From: Nonomuraea cavernae
GTDB lineage: Bacteria; Actinomycetota; Actinomycetes; Streptosporangiales; Streptosporangiaceae
DNA: 64,000 nt
Direction: 5' to 3'
NCBI RefSeq assembly: GCF_014646355.1
Contig: NZ_BMNH01000007.1
Coordinates: 124,001 to 188,000, forward strand
Shown: positions 19,492 through 28,235 of the stretch, piece by piece
Numbering within the stretch: the stretch's first letter is position 1
Layout: every line of letters starts with the position of its first letter
Program-made: the position numbers and the translations under genes
Notes under the pieces: generated by a model
The model's input: the letters and a program-made list of their open reading frames with translations, nothing else
Told to the model about the DNA's origin: nothing
The model's database searches: none

Positions 19492-20499
19492 TCAGTGACC
19501 GTGGCCGTCGTCAGCGTGGTCATCGTCACCGTGGTCGTCGTCACCGGGCGTGGCCGCCGGTGTCGCGGCCGGTGTCGCGGCCGGCCGCGCGGGGCCCGCG
19601 CTGGCGGTGAAGTCGGCGGTTCGTACGACGCCGTCGTGCTTGAAGTCCAGGAACAGCCGGTAGTCGCCGCCGCTCGGCACCTCGGCGTCGAAGGCGATCC
19701 GGGAACCGGCCGTGCCGGCTTCGTCGGGATGAACGTGCAGGTAGGCCAGGTCGCCCGCGCGCAACGCCACCAGATGGCCGTAGGCGCCGAGGTAGGGCTG
19801 CAGGTCGGTCACCGGCTTGCCGTCCTTGCTCACCGTGAGCGTGAGCCTGCCGGCCTGGCCGGGCACCAGGTCACCGTCGAGGGTCACAGTGTAGTCGCCG
19901 ACCTCGGCCGTGCGGTTGACCGGCTCCAGCTCCTGGGGCTGGTAGTCGCCCGCGACGAACACGTCGGTGCCCAGGGTCAGGCCGCTCCCGCCCGTGGGGG
20001 CGAAGTCGGCGAAGGCGCGGAAGGGCCCGGCGGCCGGGAAGGTCATCTTGACCGACCAGACGCCGTCGGGGCTCATCTCGGGGTGCAGGTGCGCGAAGCT
20101 GCCCAGATCTCGAGAGACCACGATGAAGTGCATCTTCTTGTCGTGGGCCACGTCGTAGCCGGTGACCGGGCGTCCGTCAGGGCCCGTCACGACGAACCTG
20201 AACTCGGTGCGCTCGCCGGGCTTGATCCCGGTGGTGAGCGGGGTCAGCGTGTAGCCGCCCTGCGACACCTGAAGCCCCCCGGGGGTATTGTCCTCCGGCT
20301 GCTCAGGGGACGCGTGCCCGGTGTCGTGGCCCTGCTCGGCGGCAGGGGAGGCTGTGTCGTGGCCCTGCTGGGCGGTGTCGTGCGGGGCCGGGGCCGCCGG
20401 GGCCGCCGTCTCACCCACCGCCGCGCCCACCCCCAGGGCTCCGCCGAAGACGACGGCGAGCCCCAGGGCGTAGGCGCCGAGCTTGGCCGCGGTGTTCAC
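19492..20499 (-). CDS. Exported His-rich protein of the copper operon
   Basis: A 335-residue protein with an N-terminal membrane segment or signal (residues 7-30), an extracellular linker with several HD/GHD motifs (about 38-70), a beta-rich core with two repeated Ig-like halves (about 80-200 and 205-300; [14 protein letters not shown] and [10 protein letters not shown] recur at equal places), and a His/Asp-rich tail ([16 protein letters not shown]). Start GTG 20499 overlaps the copZ stop. The HxH pairs and tail suggest extracytoplasmic copper binding. I know no experimental function. Confidence 0.85.
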   Translation of the reverse strand: MNTAAKLGAYALGLAVVFGGALGVGAAVGETAAPAAPAPHDTAQQGHDTASPAAEQGHDTGHASPEQPEDNTPGGLQVSQGGYTLTPLTTGIKPGERTEFRFVVTGPDGRPVTGYDVAHDKKMHFIVVSRDLGSFAHLHPEMSPDGVWSVKMTFPAAGPFRAFADFAPTGGSGLTLGTDVFVAGDYQPQELEPVNRTAEVGDYTVTLDGDLVPGQAGRLTLTVSKDGKPVTDLQPYLGAYGHLVALRAGDLAYLHVHPDEAGTAGSRIAFDAEVPSGGDYRLFLDFKHDGVVRTADFTASAGPARPAATPAATPAATPGDDDHGDDDHADDGHGH

Positions 20500-20708
20500 G
20501 ACCGCGACACCAGCGTGTAGCCGGCCTCCTCGACGGCGGCGCTGATCTTCGCCTGCTCGACCGGGCCGTCGCTGCCGACCGTCAGCAGCCCGCCGTCGAG
20601 CTCGACCTCGACCGAGGTGACACCTTCGACCTGGCCGACCTCCTCCTTGACCGAGCTCACGCAGTGGCCGCAGGTCATGCCTTCGACGACATAGGTGCTG
20701 GTGCTCAT
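20496..20708 (-). CDS. copZ: Copper chaperone CopZ (HMA domain)
   Basis: A 70-residue single HMA domain with the metal-binding motif GMTCGHC (residues 9-15 from ATG 20708) and the ferredoxin-like beta-alpha-beta pattern ending in [10 protein letters not shown] longer frame to 20744 exists, but homologous chaperones start at MSTSTY. It carries Cu(I) to CopA in the cytosol. First gene of the copZ-His-rich-copA operon, with a candidate CsoR site 47 bp upstream. Confidence 0.92.
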   Translation of the reverse strand: MSTSTYVVEGMTCGHCVSSVKEEVGQVEGVTSVEVELDGGLLTVGSDGPVEQAKISAAVEEAGYTLVSRS

Positions 20709-20754
20709 CCTCGTCAACCCCTCATCAGTGTGCTCTCCGAACAACAGGTTCCTT

Positions 20755-20779
20755 CATACCATACCCCCCCACCCTATAT
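20755..20779. promoter_or_regulatory. Candidate CsoR operator of the copper operon
   Basis: The G/C run flanked by TAC/ATA arms, ATACCCCCCCACCCTATAT (20761-20779), resembles CsoR boxes (ATACC-C-run-GGTAT type) and lies between the nitroreductase 3' end and copZ. The right arm departs from the consensus, so this is tentative. Confidence 0.45.
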
Positions 20780-20820
20780 CGAAGGCAAATGGGATGCTCG
20801 GTCCGGGCATGCGTTCGGCC

Positions 20821-21807
20821 TCAGTCGACGAGTTCGGACAGGGGCCGGCGAACGGCGTCCTTGTCGTCGAACGTGATGCCGAACCGGGCGATCATCTGCG
20901 GGAACTCACCCGAGCAGAGCTCGGCCCTGAGGAACTCGCGCAGGTGGAACATCTCCAGCGCCTGCGTGTGGAAGGCGGCGCTGACCCCGTGCGCCGAGGC
21001 CCGCAGCAGCACCCGCTGCAACGCCTGACCGGCGGCGATCCAGTCCTCGCGGCTGTCGCCCGACGTGGTCAGCAAGGCGACCACCCCGGTCGAGGCCGAC
21101 TTGCTCTGGTCGGCCTCGCTGCCCCACTCGTGCCGCCAGGCGTAGTCACGCTGCGCGAACCTCGGCTCCGTCGGCGCCGCCTCGCGCGGGTAGCCCCCGG
21201 CCGGCACGCCGTCACCGCGGCCGCTGCCCGGCGGGCGCGCCCAGCGGATCACCTCCAGGCTGAAGCGCCGGTCCTGCGCCTGCACTTCCTGCGCGGCCCG
21301 GGTGAGCGCGGCGACCACCTCGACCGCCCCGGGCGCGACGACCGGCGTCACCCTGACCCCCTCGCTCCTGGCCTCGCCGACCAGCGCCTCGACCAGCCGC
21401 TCCGGAACGGGCAGGTCGGTGAACCCCGCCCGGTGGGTGCGCCGCCGCTCGAACTCGCCGCCGAGCAGCCGCGTGTGCTCGTCGGGCTCCATCGGGGCCC
21501 CGACTCCCACGGTCGCCACCAGCGACGGGCGGTCGGGGTCCGGCAGCACCCGCGTGATGGGCTCGAAACCCGCGCACCGCAGGGCCGTACGGATGTTGAA
21601 CAGGGCGGCGCCGCAGCCGATCAGCAGCTCCCGCCCGGAGCTGTCCTCCACGCGCAGCTTGCGGTCGACGTCGGCGCGCAGGCTGACGACCTCGCCGGAC
21701 ACGGAGAAGGACCAGGGTTGCGTGTTGTGCACGGACGGCGCCCAGCGACCGGCCTCCAGCGCCGCCCGGATCGCGTCCTCCCGCTGTTCTGGCGTTCGAG
21801 TGGTCAT
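20821..21807 (-). CDS. Acg-family nitroreductase-like protein
   Basis: A 328-residue protein of the Acg subgroup of FMN nitroreductase folds. The family start APSVHNTQPWSF is at about residues 23-34; the second half carries SKSASTGVVALLTT and AGQALQRVLLRASAHGVSAAFHTQALE. In M. tuberculosis such proteins (Acg/Rv2032, Rv3131) belong to the DosR dormancy regulon, and Acg proteins may store FMN rather than reduce nitro compounds. Two DosR-like boxes lie upstream at 21865-21901. It shares motifs with the protein at 24544. Confidence 0.9.
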   Translation of the reverse strand: MTTRTPEQREDAIRAALEAGRWAPSVHNTQPWSFSVSGEVVSLRADVDRKLRVEDSSGRELLIGCGAALFNIRTALRCAGFEPITRVLPDPDRPSLVATVGVGAPMEPDEHTRLLGGEFERRRTHRAGFTDLPVPERLVEALVGEARSEGVRVTPVVAPGAVEVVAALTRAAQEVQAQDRRFSLEVIRWARPPGSGRGDGVPAGGYPREAAPTEPRFAQRDYAWRHEWGSEADQSKSASTGVVALLTTSGDSREDWIAAGQALQRVLLRASAHGVSAAFHTQALEMFHLREFLRAELCSGEFPQMIARFGITFDDKDAVRRPLSELVD

Positions 21808-21864
21808 GGCGCTACCTCCAACCGGTGTCCAGTCCAGCTCATCACGGCCGGAGGGACACGGTGA

Positions 21865-21901
21865 GGGCCGAAGGTCCCCTCCGGCCAGGGACCGTCGGCC
21901 T
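21865..21901 (-). promoter_or_regulatory. Two DevR/DosR-like boxes upstream of the nitroreductase
   Basis: 21865-21878 reads GGGACCTTCGGCCC on the minus strand. 21888-21901 reads GGGACCGTCGGCCT on the plus strand. Their centres are 23 bp apart (about two helical turns), 58-94 bp upstream of the nitroreductase start. The mycobacterial DosR consensus is GGGACTWWAGTCCC. Confidence 0.6.
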
Positions 21902-21919
21902 TCACCCGGCCGGCCTCCC

Positions 21920-22885
21920 TCAGAACGCTCCCGTCAGACGGCGACGGAAGATCCAGTACGTCCAGCCCTGGTAGATCAGCACCAGGGGCGTGAAGATGGC
22001 CGCGACCCAGGTCATCACCGTGAGCGTGTACGGGCTGGAGGCGGCGTTGATCACGGTCAGGCTGTTGGCCGGGTCGAGCGCGGGCATCACGTTCGGCCAC
22101 AGGCTGGTGAACAGGGTGGCCGTGACCGCGACGATGGCGACGGCGCTGGCGGTGAACGCCCAGCCGTCACGGCCGATCAGGGTGGCGACCAGGGTGCCGG
22201 CGAGGCCCGCGACGGCCAGCGCCAGGGCGGCCCAGGAGACGGCCCCGGACCGGACGACGAGCAGGAACGCCAGCCCCACGAGGATGGTGACCGGGGCGAG
22301 CAGCCGGGCGGCCCGGACGGCCCGCGCCCGCAGGTCGCCGGTGGTGCGCAGGGCGAGGAAGACGGCGCCGTGCTGGGTGAACAGCAGCAGCGTGGCCACA
22401 CCGCCGAGCAGGGCGACCGGGTTGAGCAGGGTGAACAGCGTCCCGGTGTACTCGTGGTCGGCGTCGAGCGGCACGCCGCGCACGATGTTGGTGAACGCGA
22501 CGCCCCACAGCAGGGCGGGGCCGAGCGAGCCCCAGAAGAAGGCCCGGTCCCAGCCCTTGGTGCTGTCGCTCTTGTTGCGATACTCCAGGGCCACGCCGCG
22601 CATGATCAACGCCAGCAGGATGAGGAACAGCGGCAGGTAGAAGCCGCTGAACAGGGTGGCGTACCACTCGGGGAAGGCGGCGAAGGTCGCGCCGCCGGCC
22701 ACCAGCAGCCACACCTCGTTGCCGTCCCACACCGGCCCGATGGACCGGACGATGGTGCGCCGGTCGGCCTCGTCGCGTCCCAGGAAGGGCAGCAGGATGC
22801 CGACCCCGAAGTCGAAGCCCTCAAGAACGAAGTAGCCGGTCCACAGCACGGCTATCAGTACGAACCAGACGGTGGTGAGTTCCAT
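21920..22885 (-). CDS. cydB: Cytochrome bd oxidase subunit II
   Basis: A 321-residue membrane protein with about nine helices. The N-terminus matches CydB (VWFVLIAVLWTGYFVLEGFDFGVG), with the conserved PVWDGNEVWLLVAGGATFAAFP region near residue 50. With CydA it forms the quinol oxidase that reduces oxygen at low tension. It follows cydA after a 44-bp gap made of tandem repeats. No cydDC lies in the window. Confidence 0.95.
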   Translation of the reverse strand: MELTTVWFVLIAVLWTGYFVLEGFDFGVGILLPFLGRDEADRRTIVRSIGPVWDGNEVWLLVAGGATFAAFPEWYATLFSGFYLPLFLILLALIMRGVALEYRNKSDSTKGWDRAFFWGSLGPALLWGVAFTNIVRGVPLDADHEYTGTLFTLLNPVALLGGVATLLLFTQHGAVFLALRTTGDLRARAVRAARLLAPVTILVGLAFLLVVRSGAVSWAALALAVAGLAGTLVATLIGRDGWAFTASAVAIVAVTATLFTSLWPNVMPALDPANSLTVINAASSPYTLTVMTWVAAIFTPLVLIYQGWTYWIFRRRLTGAF

Positions 22886-22895
22886 GACGTGGAGT

Positions 22896-22943
22896 CCTTA
22901 GTAGCAGAGGGCCTTAGTAGCCGAGGGCCTTAGTAGCTGAGGG
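22896..22943. repeat. 3 x 16-bp tandem repeat over the cydA stop codon
   Basis: Three copies of CCTTAGTAGNNGAGGG (22896-22911, 22912-22927, 22928-22943) that differ at one base (CAG, CCG, CTG). On the minus strand each contains the last cydA codons ending TAC TAA. The 16-bp period puts TAA in all three frames and fills the cydA-cydB gap. Confidence 0.9.
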
Positions 22944-24303
22944 CGGGGACGGCGGAGTCGGGCTCCTGCTCCTCCTGCGGCCCGATGCGGATGAACTTGA
23001 GCATCAGCCGCACCTCGATGAAGGCGAGCACGGCGTAGACGAGGGTGAAGCCGACGAGCGTGATCGCCACCGAGGTGACGTCCACGCCGGGTGAGACGGC
23101 GGCGGCGGTCCGCATCAGGCCGAACACGGTCCACGGCTGGCGGCCCATCTCCGTGAAGATCCAGCCGAGGGTGTTGGCCAGGAACGGCAGGCCGATGCCC
23201 ACGATGGCCAGCCGGTAGGGCCACCGGCTCGCGGGCAGCCTGCCGCGCCTGGTCAGCCAGAGCCCGACGAGCGCCGCCAGCGCCGAGAGCATGCCGAACC
23301 CGATCATCAGCCGGAACGACCAGTAGGCCAGTCCGACGACGGGCCGGTAGTCGCCCGGGCCGTAGAGCGCCTCGTAGCGGGCCTGGATGTCGTTGATGCC
23401 CTCGACCTTGCCGTCCAGGGTGTTGGTGGACAGCAGGCTCAGGCCGTACGGGATCTGCAGGTTGACGTGGTTGCGGCCGTTCTCGACGTCGCCGATGGCG
23501 AACAGCGAGAAGCCGGCCGAGGTCTCGTCCTCCCACAGGGCCTCGGCGGCGGCCATCTTCATCGGCTGCTGCTCGGTCATGATCTGGGCCTGCCAGTGGC
23601 CCGAGAGGCTGACGCCGATCGCGGCGACCAGGCTGACGACCATGGCCATCCGGGCGGAGATGCGGAACATGTCCACGTCACGCTTGCGCAGCAGGAACCA
23701 GGCGCTGACGCCCAGCACGAACGCGCCGGCGGCGATGAACGCGCCGAAGATCACGTGCGGGAAGGTGACCAGCGTGGTGGAGTTGGTGAGCACGGCCCAG
23801 ATGTCGGTCAGCTCGGCCCGGCCGTTGTTGATCCGGTAGCCGACCGGGTGCTGCATCCAGGAGTTCGCCGCCAGGATGAAGTAGGCGGACAGGTTGGTGC
23901 CGATCGCGGCGATCCAGATCGTGGCCAGGTGCAACCGGGGCGAGAGGCGATCCCAGCCGAAGATCCACAGTCCGATGAAGGTGGATTCGAGGAAGAAGGC
24001 CATCAACCCTTCCATCGCCAGCGGGGCGCCGAACACGTCGCCGACGAAGCGGGAGTAGTCACTCCAGTTCATCCCGAACTGGAACTCCTGCACGATGCCG
24101 GTCACCACGCCCATCGCGAAGTTGATCAGGAAGAGCTTGCCGAAGAACTTGGTGAGCCGCAGATACTCCGGCTTCCGCGTACGGTGCCAGGCGGTCTGCA
24201 GCCCGGCCACGAGGATCGACAACCCGATGGTCAGGGGTACGAACAGAAAGTGGTAGACGGTCGTGATGCCGAACTGCCACCGCGAAAGGTCCAGAACATC
24301 CAT
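22930..24303 (-). CDS. cydA: Cytochrome bd oxidase subunit I
   Basis: A 457-residue quinol oxidase subunit from ATG 24303 (MDVLDLSRWQFGITTVYHF is the normal family start; an extension to GTG 24321 is less likely). His18 in the N-terminal helix is the expected high-spin heme ligand. GWDRLSPRLH, the QPMKMAAAEALWEDE Q-loop edge and the later GRQPWTVFGLMRT segment are all present. It reduces oxygen with low proton pumping and high affinity, fitting hypoxia. A GGACC-TT-GGTCC palindrome lies 60 bp upstream. Confidence 0.95.
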   Translation of the reverse strand: MDVLDLSRWQFGITTVYHFLFVPLTIGLSILVAGLQTAWHRTRKPEYLRLTKFFGKLFLINFAMGVVTGIVQEFQFGMNWSDYSRFVGDVFGAPLAMEGLMAFFLESTFIGLWIFGWDRLSPRLHLATIWIAAIGTNLSAYFILAANSWMQHPVGYRINNGRAELTDIWAVLTNSTTLVTFPHVIFGAFIAAGAFVLGVSAWFLLRKRDVDMFRISARMAMVVSLVAAIGVSLSGHWQAQIMTEQQPMKMAAAEALWEDETSAGFSLFAIGDVENGRNHVNLQIPYGLSLLSTNTLDGKVEGINDIQARYEALYGPGDYRPVVGLAYWSFRLMIGFGMLSALAALVGLWLTRRGRLPASRWPYRLAIVGIGLPFLANTLGWIFTEMGRQPWTVFGLMRTAAAVSPGVDVTSVAITLVGFTLVYAVLAFIEVRLMLKFIRIGPQEEQEPDSAVPALSY

Positions 24304-24362
24304 GCCAGCAGGGTCGTGCACGCCCGCTGTCCACCCGTAGGGCCGGCAGACCCCATCCCGAT

Positions 24363-24376
24363 GGGACCTTGGTCCT
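24363..24376. promoter_or_regulatory. DevR-like box upstream of cydA
   Basis: GGGACCTTGGTCCT contains the palindrome GGACC-TT-GGTCC, the closest match here to the mycobacterial DosR box. It is about 60-73 bp upstream of cydA ATG 24303. Confidence 0.6.
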
Positions 24377-24426
24377 TCCTTTCCGTCCGCCTGAACCCGC
24401 TCTGACCTGTGGTGAGGTCCGCACGA

Positions 24427-24496
24427 GGGCCTTCGCCGTCTCTTCGCCCGCCGTCAGGCAGGGACCTTTGGCACCGACCCGAGGGCCCTCCGGCAC
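24427..24496 (+). promoter_or_regulatory. DevR-like box pair upstream of the second nitroreductase
   Basis: GGGACCTTTGGCACC (24461-24475) and GGGCCCTCCGGCAC (24483-24496) have centres 22 bp apart, 48-83 bp before ATG 24544. A weaker GGGCCTTCGCCGTC is at 24427-24440. Confidence 0.55.
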
Positions 24497-24543
24497 TCCC
24501 GGCACAATGGGACCTACGCGAGCGTCTGAGTAGGAGGTGTGTC

Positions 24544-25503
24544 ATGTCTACCCCACTCGCCACAGAGCTCGGCGTCCGGCGGTTGCTGGTCGCCGCCGGG
24601 CACGCGCCGTCGGTTCTCAACACCCAGCCCTGGCGCTTCGACGTCGTCCGTCACGAGATCGTCGAGCTGTTCGCCGACCCCGACCGGCGGTTGCGGGTCA
24701 GCGACCCCCGGGGGCGCTCCCTGCACGTCAGCTGCGGCGCGGCCCTGTTCAACCTGCGGCTCGCGGTGCGGGCCGCCGGGCAGCGGCCGGTGGTCTGGCT
24801 GCTGCCCAGCCCGGACGAGGAGCCCGATCTGCTGGCCGCCGTGCGGATGACCGACGCCCGCCCGTCGTCAGGCGAGCAGCGCGAGCTGTACGACCTCATC
24901 TGGGAGCGGCGCACCAACCGCGAGCCCTACTACTCGCGCCCGGTGCCGTCGTCGGTCATCGCCGAGCTGCGCATCGCCGCCTCCCGCGAAGGCGCCAACC
25001 TGCTGCCCCTCGACCGGCGCGGCGCGGCCGACATCATGGACTACGCCGCGATCGCCGAGGAGGAGCTGTCCGGCGACCACGACTACCAGGCCGAACTGGC
25101 CGCGTGGACGATGCCGGGAGCGCGCTACGACGGCGTCCCCGCCTACGTGCACGGCCCGCGCCCCACGGGCGAGCCGGCTCCCGTGCGCGACTTCGGACGG
25201 CACACCACGAAGGCCCGGTTCGAGGAGCGTCCCCAGCTCGCCGTGCTCACCACGCCGGGCGACCGGCCGATCGACTGGCTGCGGGCCGGGCAGGCGCTGC
25301 AACGGCTGCTGCTGGTCGCGACCAGGTACGGGCTGTCGGCGTCCTTCCTCAACCAGCCGCTCGACCTGCGCGACATGCGTCAGCGCAGGGACCCGCACCA
25401 CCGGCGCGGACACCCTCAGATGATCATTAGGCTCGGTTACGGCCCCTACGTGGCCCGCAGCCCACGCCGCCCCGCCACCGAACTGGAGAGTTCGCATGTT
25501 TGA
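24544..25503 (+). CDS. Acg-family nitroreductase-like protein
   Basis: A 319-residue second member of the Acg group with APSVLNTQPWRF at residues 23-34 and the RAGQALQRLLLVATRYGLSASFLNQPLD segment near 255-282. AGGAGGTG precedes ATG 24544. Its 3' end overlaps the GNAT-synthetase gene by 8 nt, so both are one transcript under the boxes at 24461-24496. Likely binds FMN; function in dormancy or redox stress is inferred from mycobacterial relatives. Confidence 0.9.
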   Translation: MSTPLATELGVRRLLVAAGHAPSVLNTQPWRFDVVRHEIVELFADPDRRLRVSDPRGRSLHVSCGAALFNLRLAVRAAGQRPVVWLLPSPDEEPDLLAAVRMTDARPSSGEQRELYDLIWERRTNREPYYSRPVPSSVIAELRIAASREGANLLPLDRRGAADIMDYAAIAEEELSGDHDYQAELAAWTMPGARYDGVPAYVHGPRPTGEPAPVRDFGRHTTKARFEERPQLAVLTTPGDRPIDWLRAGQALQRLLLVATRYGLSASFLNQPLDLRDMRQRRDPHHRRGHPQMIIRLGYGPYVARSPRRPATELESSHV

Positions 25504-28102
25504 CGGCTACGATGTCCTGCTGCGTGACGGCGGCATCGCCCACGTGCGCCGCCTGACCCCCGACGACCGCCCCGCTCTGCACGAGCTGGTCGACCGCTCG
25601 TCGGAGCGCTCGGCCTACCTGCGGTTCTTCACCGGGGGGCGCAACACCGCCCACTCCTACATGGACCGGCTCACCGGCCCCGCCTATCGGGGCCGCGCGA
25701 TGGTGGCCACCATGCGGGACCGGCTGGTCGCCGTCGCCGAGTACATCCCGATCGACGACCACTCCGCCGACCTGGGGATCCTGCTGGACGACGCGGTGCA
25801 CGGCGTCGGGCTGGGCACGCTGCTGCTGGAGCATGTCGCGCTCGACGCCGCCGCCAACGGCGTCCACGAGCTGATCGCCGACGTGCTGGCCGAGAACCAG
25901 ACGATGATCCGGGTGCTGCGGAACCTCGGCCTGGACGTGCGGCGCCGGTTCGACGGCGGCTCGATGCACATCAGCATCGACGCGCTGCCGACGCCGGAGT
26001 TGCAGGCGGGCATCGAGGCCCGCGACCACGAGGCCGAGCGCGCCTCGCTGGCCCGTGTCCTGGCCCCCAGGTCGGTCGCCGTGATCGGGGCCGGCCGCGA
26101 CCCACGGAGCGTCGGCCACCGGGTGCTGCGCAACCTCATCGACGGCGGCTTCGCCGGCGACCTCTATCCGATCAACCCCAACGCCGAAACGCTGGAGGGA
26201 CTGACCTGCCTGCCGAACGTGGGCGCGATCACCACGGGCGTGGACCTGGCGGTCGTGGCGGTGCCCGCCACGCACGTGCTGAAGGTGGCCCGCGAGTGCG
26301 CCGAGGCCGGGGTGTCCGGGCTGGTCGTGCTGACCTCCGGGTTCGCCGAGGCCGGGTTGCGCAACGTGGAGACCGACCTGCTGCGGATCTGCCGCACCGC
26401 CGGGATGCGCCTGGTCGGCCCCAACTGCCTGGGCGTCGTGAGCACCCCCGCCCGGCTCAACGCCAGCTTCCTGCCGCACGCCCCGGTCCCGGGCCGCGTC
26501 GCGCTCATGTCGCAGTCGGGCGCCGTCGGCGCCGCGCTGCTGGAGCGGCTGAACGTCTCGTCGTTCGTGTCCGTCGGCAACAAGGCCGACGTGAGCGGCA
26601 ACGACCTGCTGGAGTACTGGGAGGACGACGACGACACCGACGTGATCGCGCTCTACCTGGAGTCGTTCGGCAACCCGCGCAAGTTCGCCCGCATCGCCCG
26701 GCGCGTCTCGGCCAAGAAGCCGATCCTGCTGGTCAAGAGCGGCCGGTCGGGCGCCGGTGACCGGGCGGTCCGCTCGCACACCGCGGCCGCCGCCAGCCCC
26801 GACGTCGCCGTGGACGCGCTCGTCCGCGCCTCGGGGGTGCTGCGGCTCGACAGCGTGCACGACCTCATCGACACCGCCCGCCTGCTCGCCACGCAGCCGC
26901 TCCCCCAGGGCCGCCGCGTCGCGATCGTCGGCAACTCGGGCGGCCCCGAGGCGATGGCCGCCGACGCCTGCGAGCTGCACGGGCTCGTCGTCCCCGAGCT
27001 GCCCGCCGGGCTGATCGAGGCCGGCGAGTCGGCCGCCCTGGGCAACCCGGTCGACCTGACCGCCGACGCGCCGGCCGGCCAGATCGGCGCGGCGATCGAG
27101 ACCCTGGGCAAGTTTCCCGACATCGACGCCATCCTGGTCGTCTACACGCCGCCGTTCGGCTCCGGGCTGGAGGAGACCCGCCGGGCCATCGCCGCCGCCA
27201 CCGAGCACACCGACAAGACCGTGGTGGCCTGCATCGTGGGCCATGACGGGCTGATCGACGACCGCATCCCCAGCTACGCCTTCCCCGAGCAGGCCGTCGA
27301 GACGCTGGCCAACGCGGTCCACTACGCCGAGTGGCGGGCCCGCCCGGCCGAGGAGCCGGAGCCCCGGCCGCGGGTCGACGAGCGCGCGGGACGGGAGATC
27401 GTACGAGCCGAGCTGGAGGCGGCCCCCACCGGCGGCTGGCTGTCCCCGGCCGACACCACCGCCCTGCTCGGCCACTACGGGCTGAACCTGGTGCCCACCG
27501 TGGACGTGGACGGCCCCGAGGCCGCCGCCGAGGCGGCCGCCAAGGTCGGGCTGCCCGTCGTGCTGAAGGCGACGGGCCCGGTGCACAAGAGCGACGTGGG
27601 CGGCGTACGGCTCGACCTGGGGAGCGTGGCGGAGGTACGGCAGGCGTACACGGACATGGCCGCGCGGATCGGCCCCGAGATGACCGGCGGCATCGTGCAG
27701 CCCATGCTGCCCAAGGGCGTCGAGATCATCATCGGCGGGGTCAACTACCCGTCGTTCGGGCCGCTGGTCATGGTCGGGATGGGCGGCGTGACGGCCGAGT
27801 TGCTGGCCGACCAGTCCTTCCGGGTGCCGCCGCTCAGCCGCGCCACGGCCGTCGAGATGATCGACGAGCTGCGCTGCGCGCCCCTCCTGCACGGCTACCG
27901 GGGCACGCAGCCGGTGGACGTCGAGGCCCTGGCCGAGCAGCTGGTCCGCATCGGCCGGCTGCTGGAGGATCTGCCCGAGGTGACCGAGCTCGACCTGAAC
28001 CCGGTGATCGTCACTCCCGGCGGCGCCACGACGGTGGACGCCCGGATCCGGGTCGCGCCGTCCCTGCCGCAGCCGTCGCCGCTGCTGCGCCGCCTGCGCT
28101 GA
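25496..28102 (+). CDS. GNAT acetyltransferase fused to ADP-forming acyl-CoA synthetase
   Basis: An 868-residue Pat-type fusion. Residues 15-160 are a GNAT domain (acetyl-CoA loop HGVGLGTLLL at 102-111). From about 185 follow a CoA-binding Rossmann domain (SVAVIGAG), succinyl-CoA-ligase-like flavodoxin domains with the phosphohistidine motif RSHTAA near 426, and a C-terminal ATP-grasp domain (about 640-860; GLPVVLKATGPVHKSDVGGV). Related bacterial proteins acetylate lysines of acetyl-CoA synthetase and other enzymes. In this family the synthetase part is often a sensor. This one follows the GNAT-first order, unlike Salmonella Pat where GNAT is last. Confidence 0.92.
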   Translation: MFDGYDVLLRDGGIAHVRRLTPDDRPALHELVDRSSERSAYLRFFTGGRNTAHSYMDRLTGPAYRGRAMVATMRDRLVAVAEYIPIDDHSADLGILLDDAVHGVGLGTLLLEHVALDAAANGVHELIADVLAENQTMIRVLRNLGLDVRRRFDGGSMHISIDALPTPELQAGIEARDHEAERASLARVLAPRSVAVIGAGRDPRSVGHRVLRNLIDGGFAGDLYPINPNAETLEGLTCLPNVGAITTGVDLAVVAVPATHVLKVARECAEAGVSGLVVLTSGFAEAGLRNVETDLLRICRTAGMRLVGPNCLGVVSTPARLNASFLPHAPVPGRVALMSQSGAVGAALLERLNVSSFVSVGNKADVSGNDLLEYWEDDDDTDVIALYLESFGNPRKFARIARRVSAKKPILLVKSGRSGAGDRAVRSHTAAAASPDVAVDALVRASGVLRLDSVHDLIDTARLLATQPLPQGRRVAIVGNSGGPEAMAADACELHGLVVPELPAGLIEAGESAALGNPVDLTADAPAGQIGAAIETLGKFPDIDAILVVYTPPFGSGLEETRRAIAAATEHTDKTVVACIVGHDGLIDDRIPSYAFPEQAVETLANAVHYAEWRARPAEEPEPRPRVDERAGREIVRAELEAAPTGGWLSPADTTALLGHYGLNLVPTVDVDGPEAAAEAAAKVGLPVVLKATGPVHKSDVGGVRLDLGSVAEVRQAYTDMAARIGPEMTGGIVQPMLPKGVEIIIGGVNYPSFGPLVMVGMGGVTAELLADQSFRVPPLSRATAVEMIDELRCAPLLHGYRGTQPVDVEALAEQLVRIGRLLEDLPEVTELDLNPVIVTPGGATTVDARIRVAPSLPQPSPLLRRLR

Positions 28103-28153
28103 CCAGCCGTCCGCACTGACCGGCCGTCCACCGACCGGTCGTCCGAACTGACC
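28099..28153. repeat. Imperfect tandem repeat over the synthetase stop codon
   Basis: Units of 17, 15 and 17 bp built on CTGACCGGCCGTCC (28099-28115, 28116-28130, 28131-28147) plus a partial copy. The first contains the stop TGA (28100-28102). TGA recurs at 28117 and 28149, which covers all three frames. Confidence 0.7.
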
Positions 28154-28169
28154 AAGGGCCGGGCGGATC

Positions 28170-28183
28170 GGGACTTCCGCCCC
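28170..28183 (+). promoter_or_regulatory. DevR-like box upstream of the CBS-BON gene
   Basis: GGGACTTCCGCCCC lies 53-66 bp before ATG 28236. It overlaps a hairpin-prone CCGCCC-CTAC-GGGCGG sequence (28178-28193). Confidence 0.5.
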
Positions 28184-28235
28184 TACGGGCGGGCCGCTCC
28201 GCGAGGTGTGATGGGAGTACCCCAAGGAGGTAGTC

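Noticed and set aside
24427..24440. Third DevR-like box upstream of the second nitroreductase
   Set aside because: Only the GGGCC half matches well; kept as a weak site, not counted in the regulon argument.
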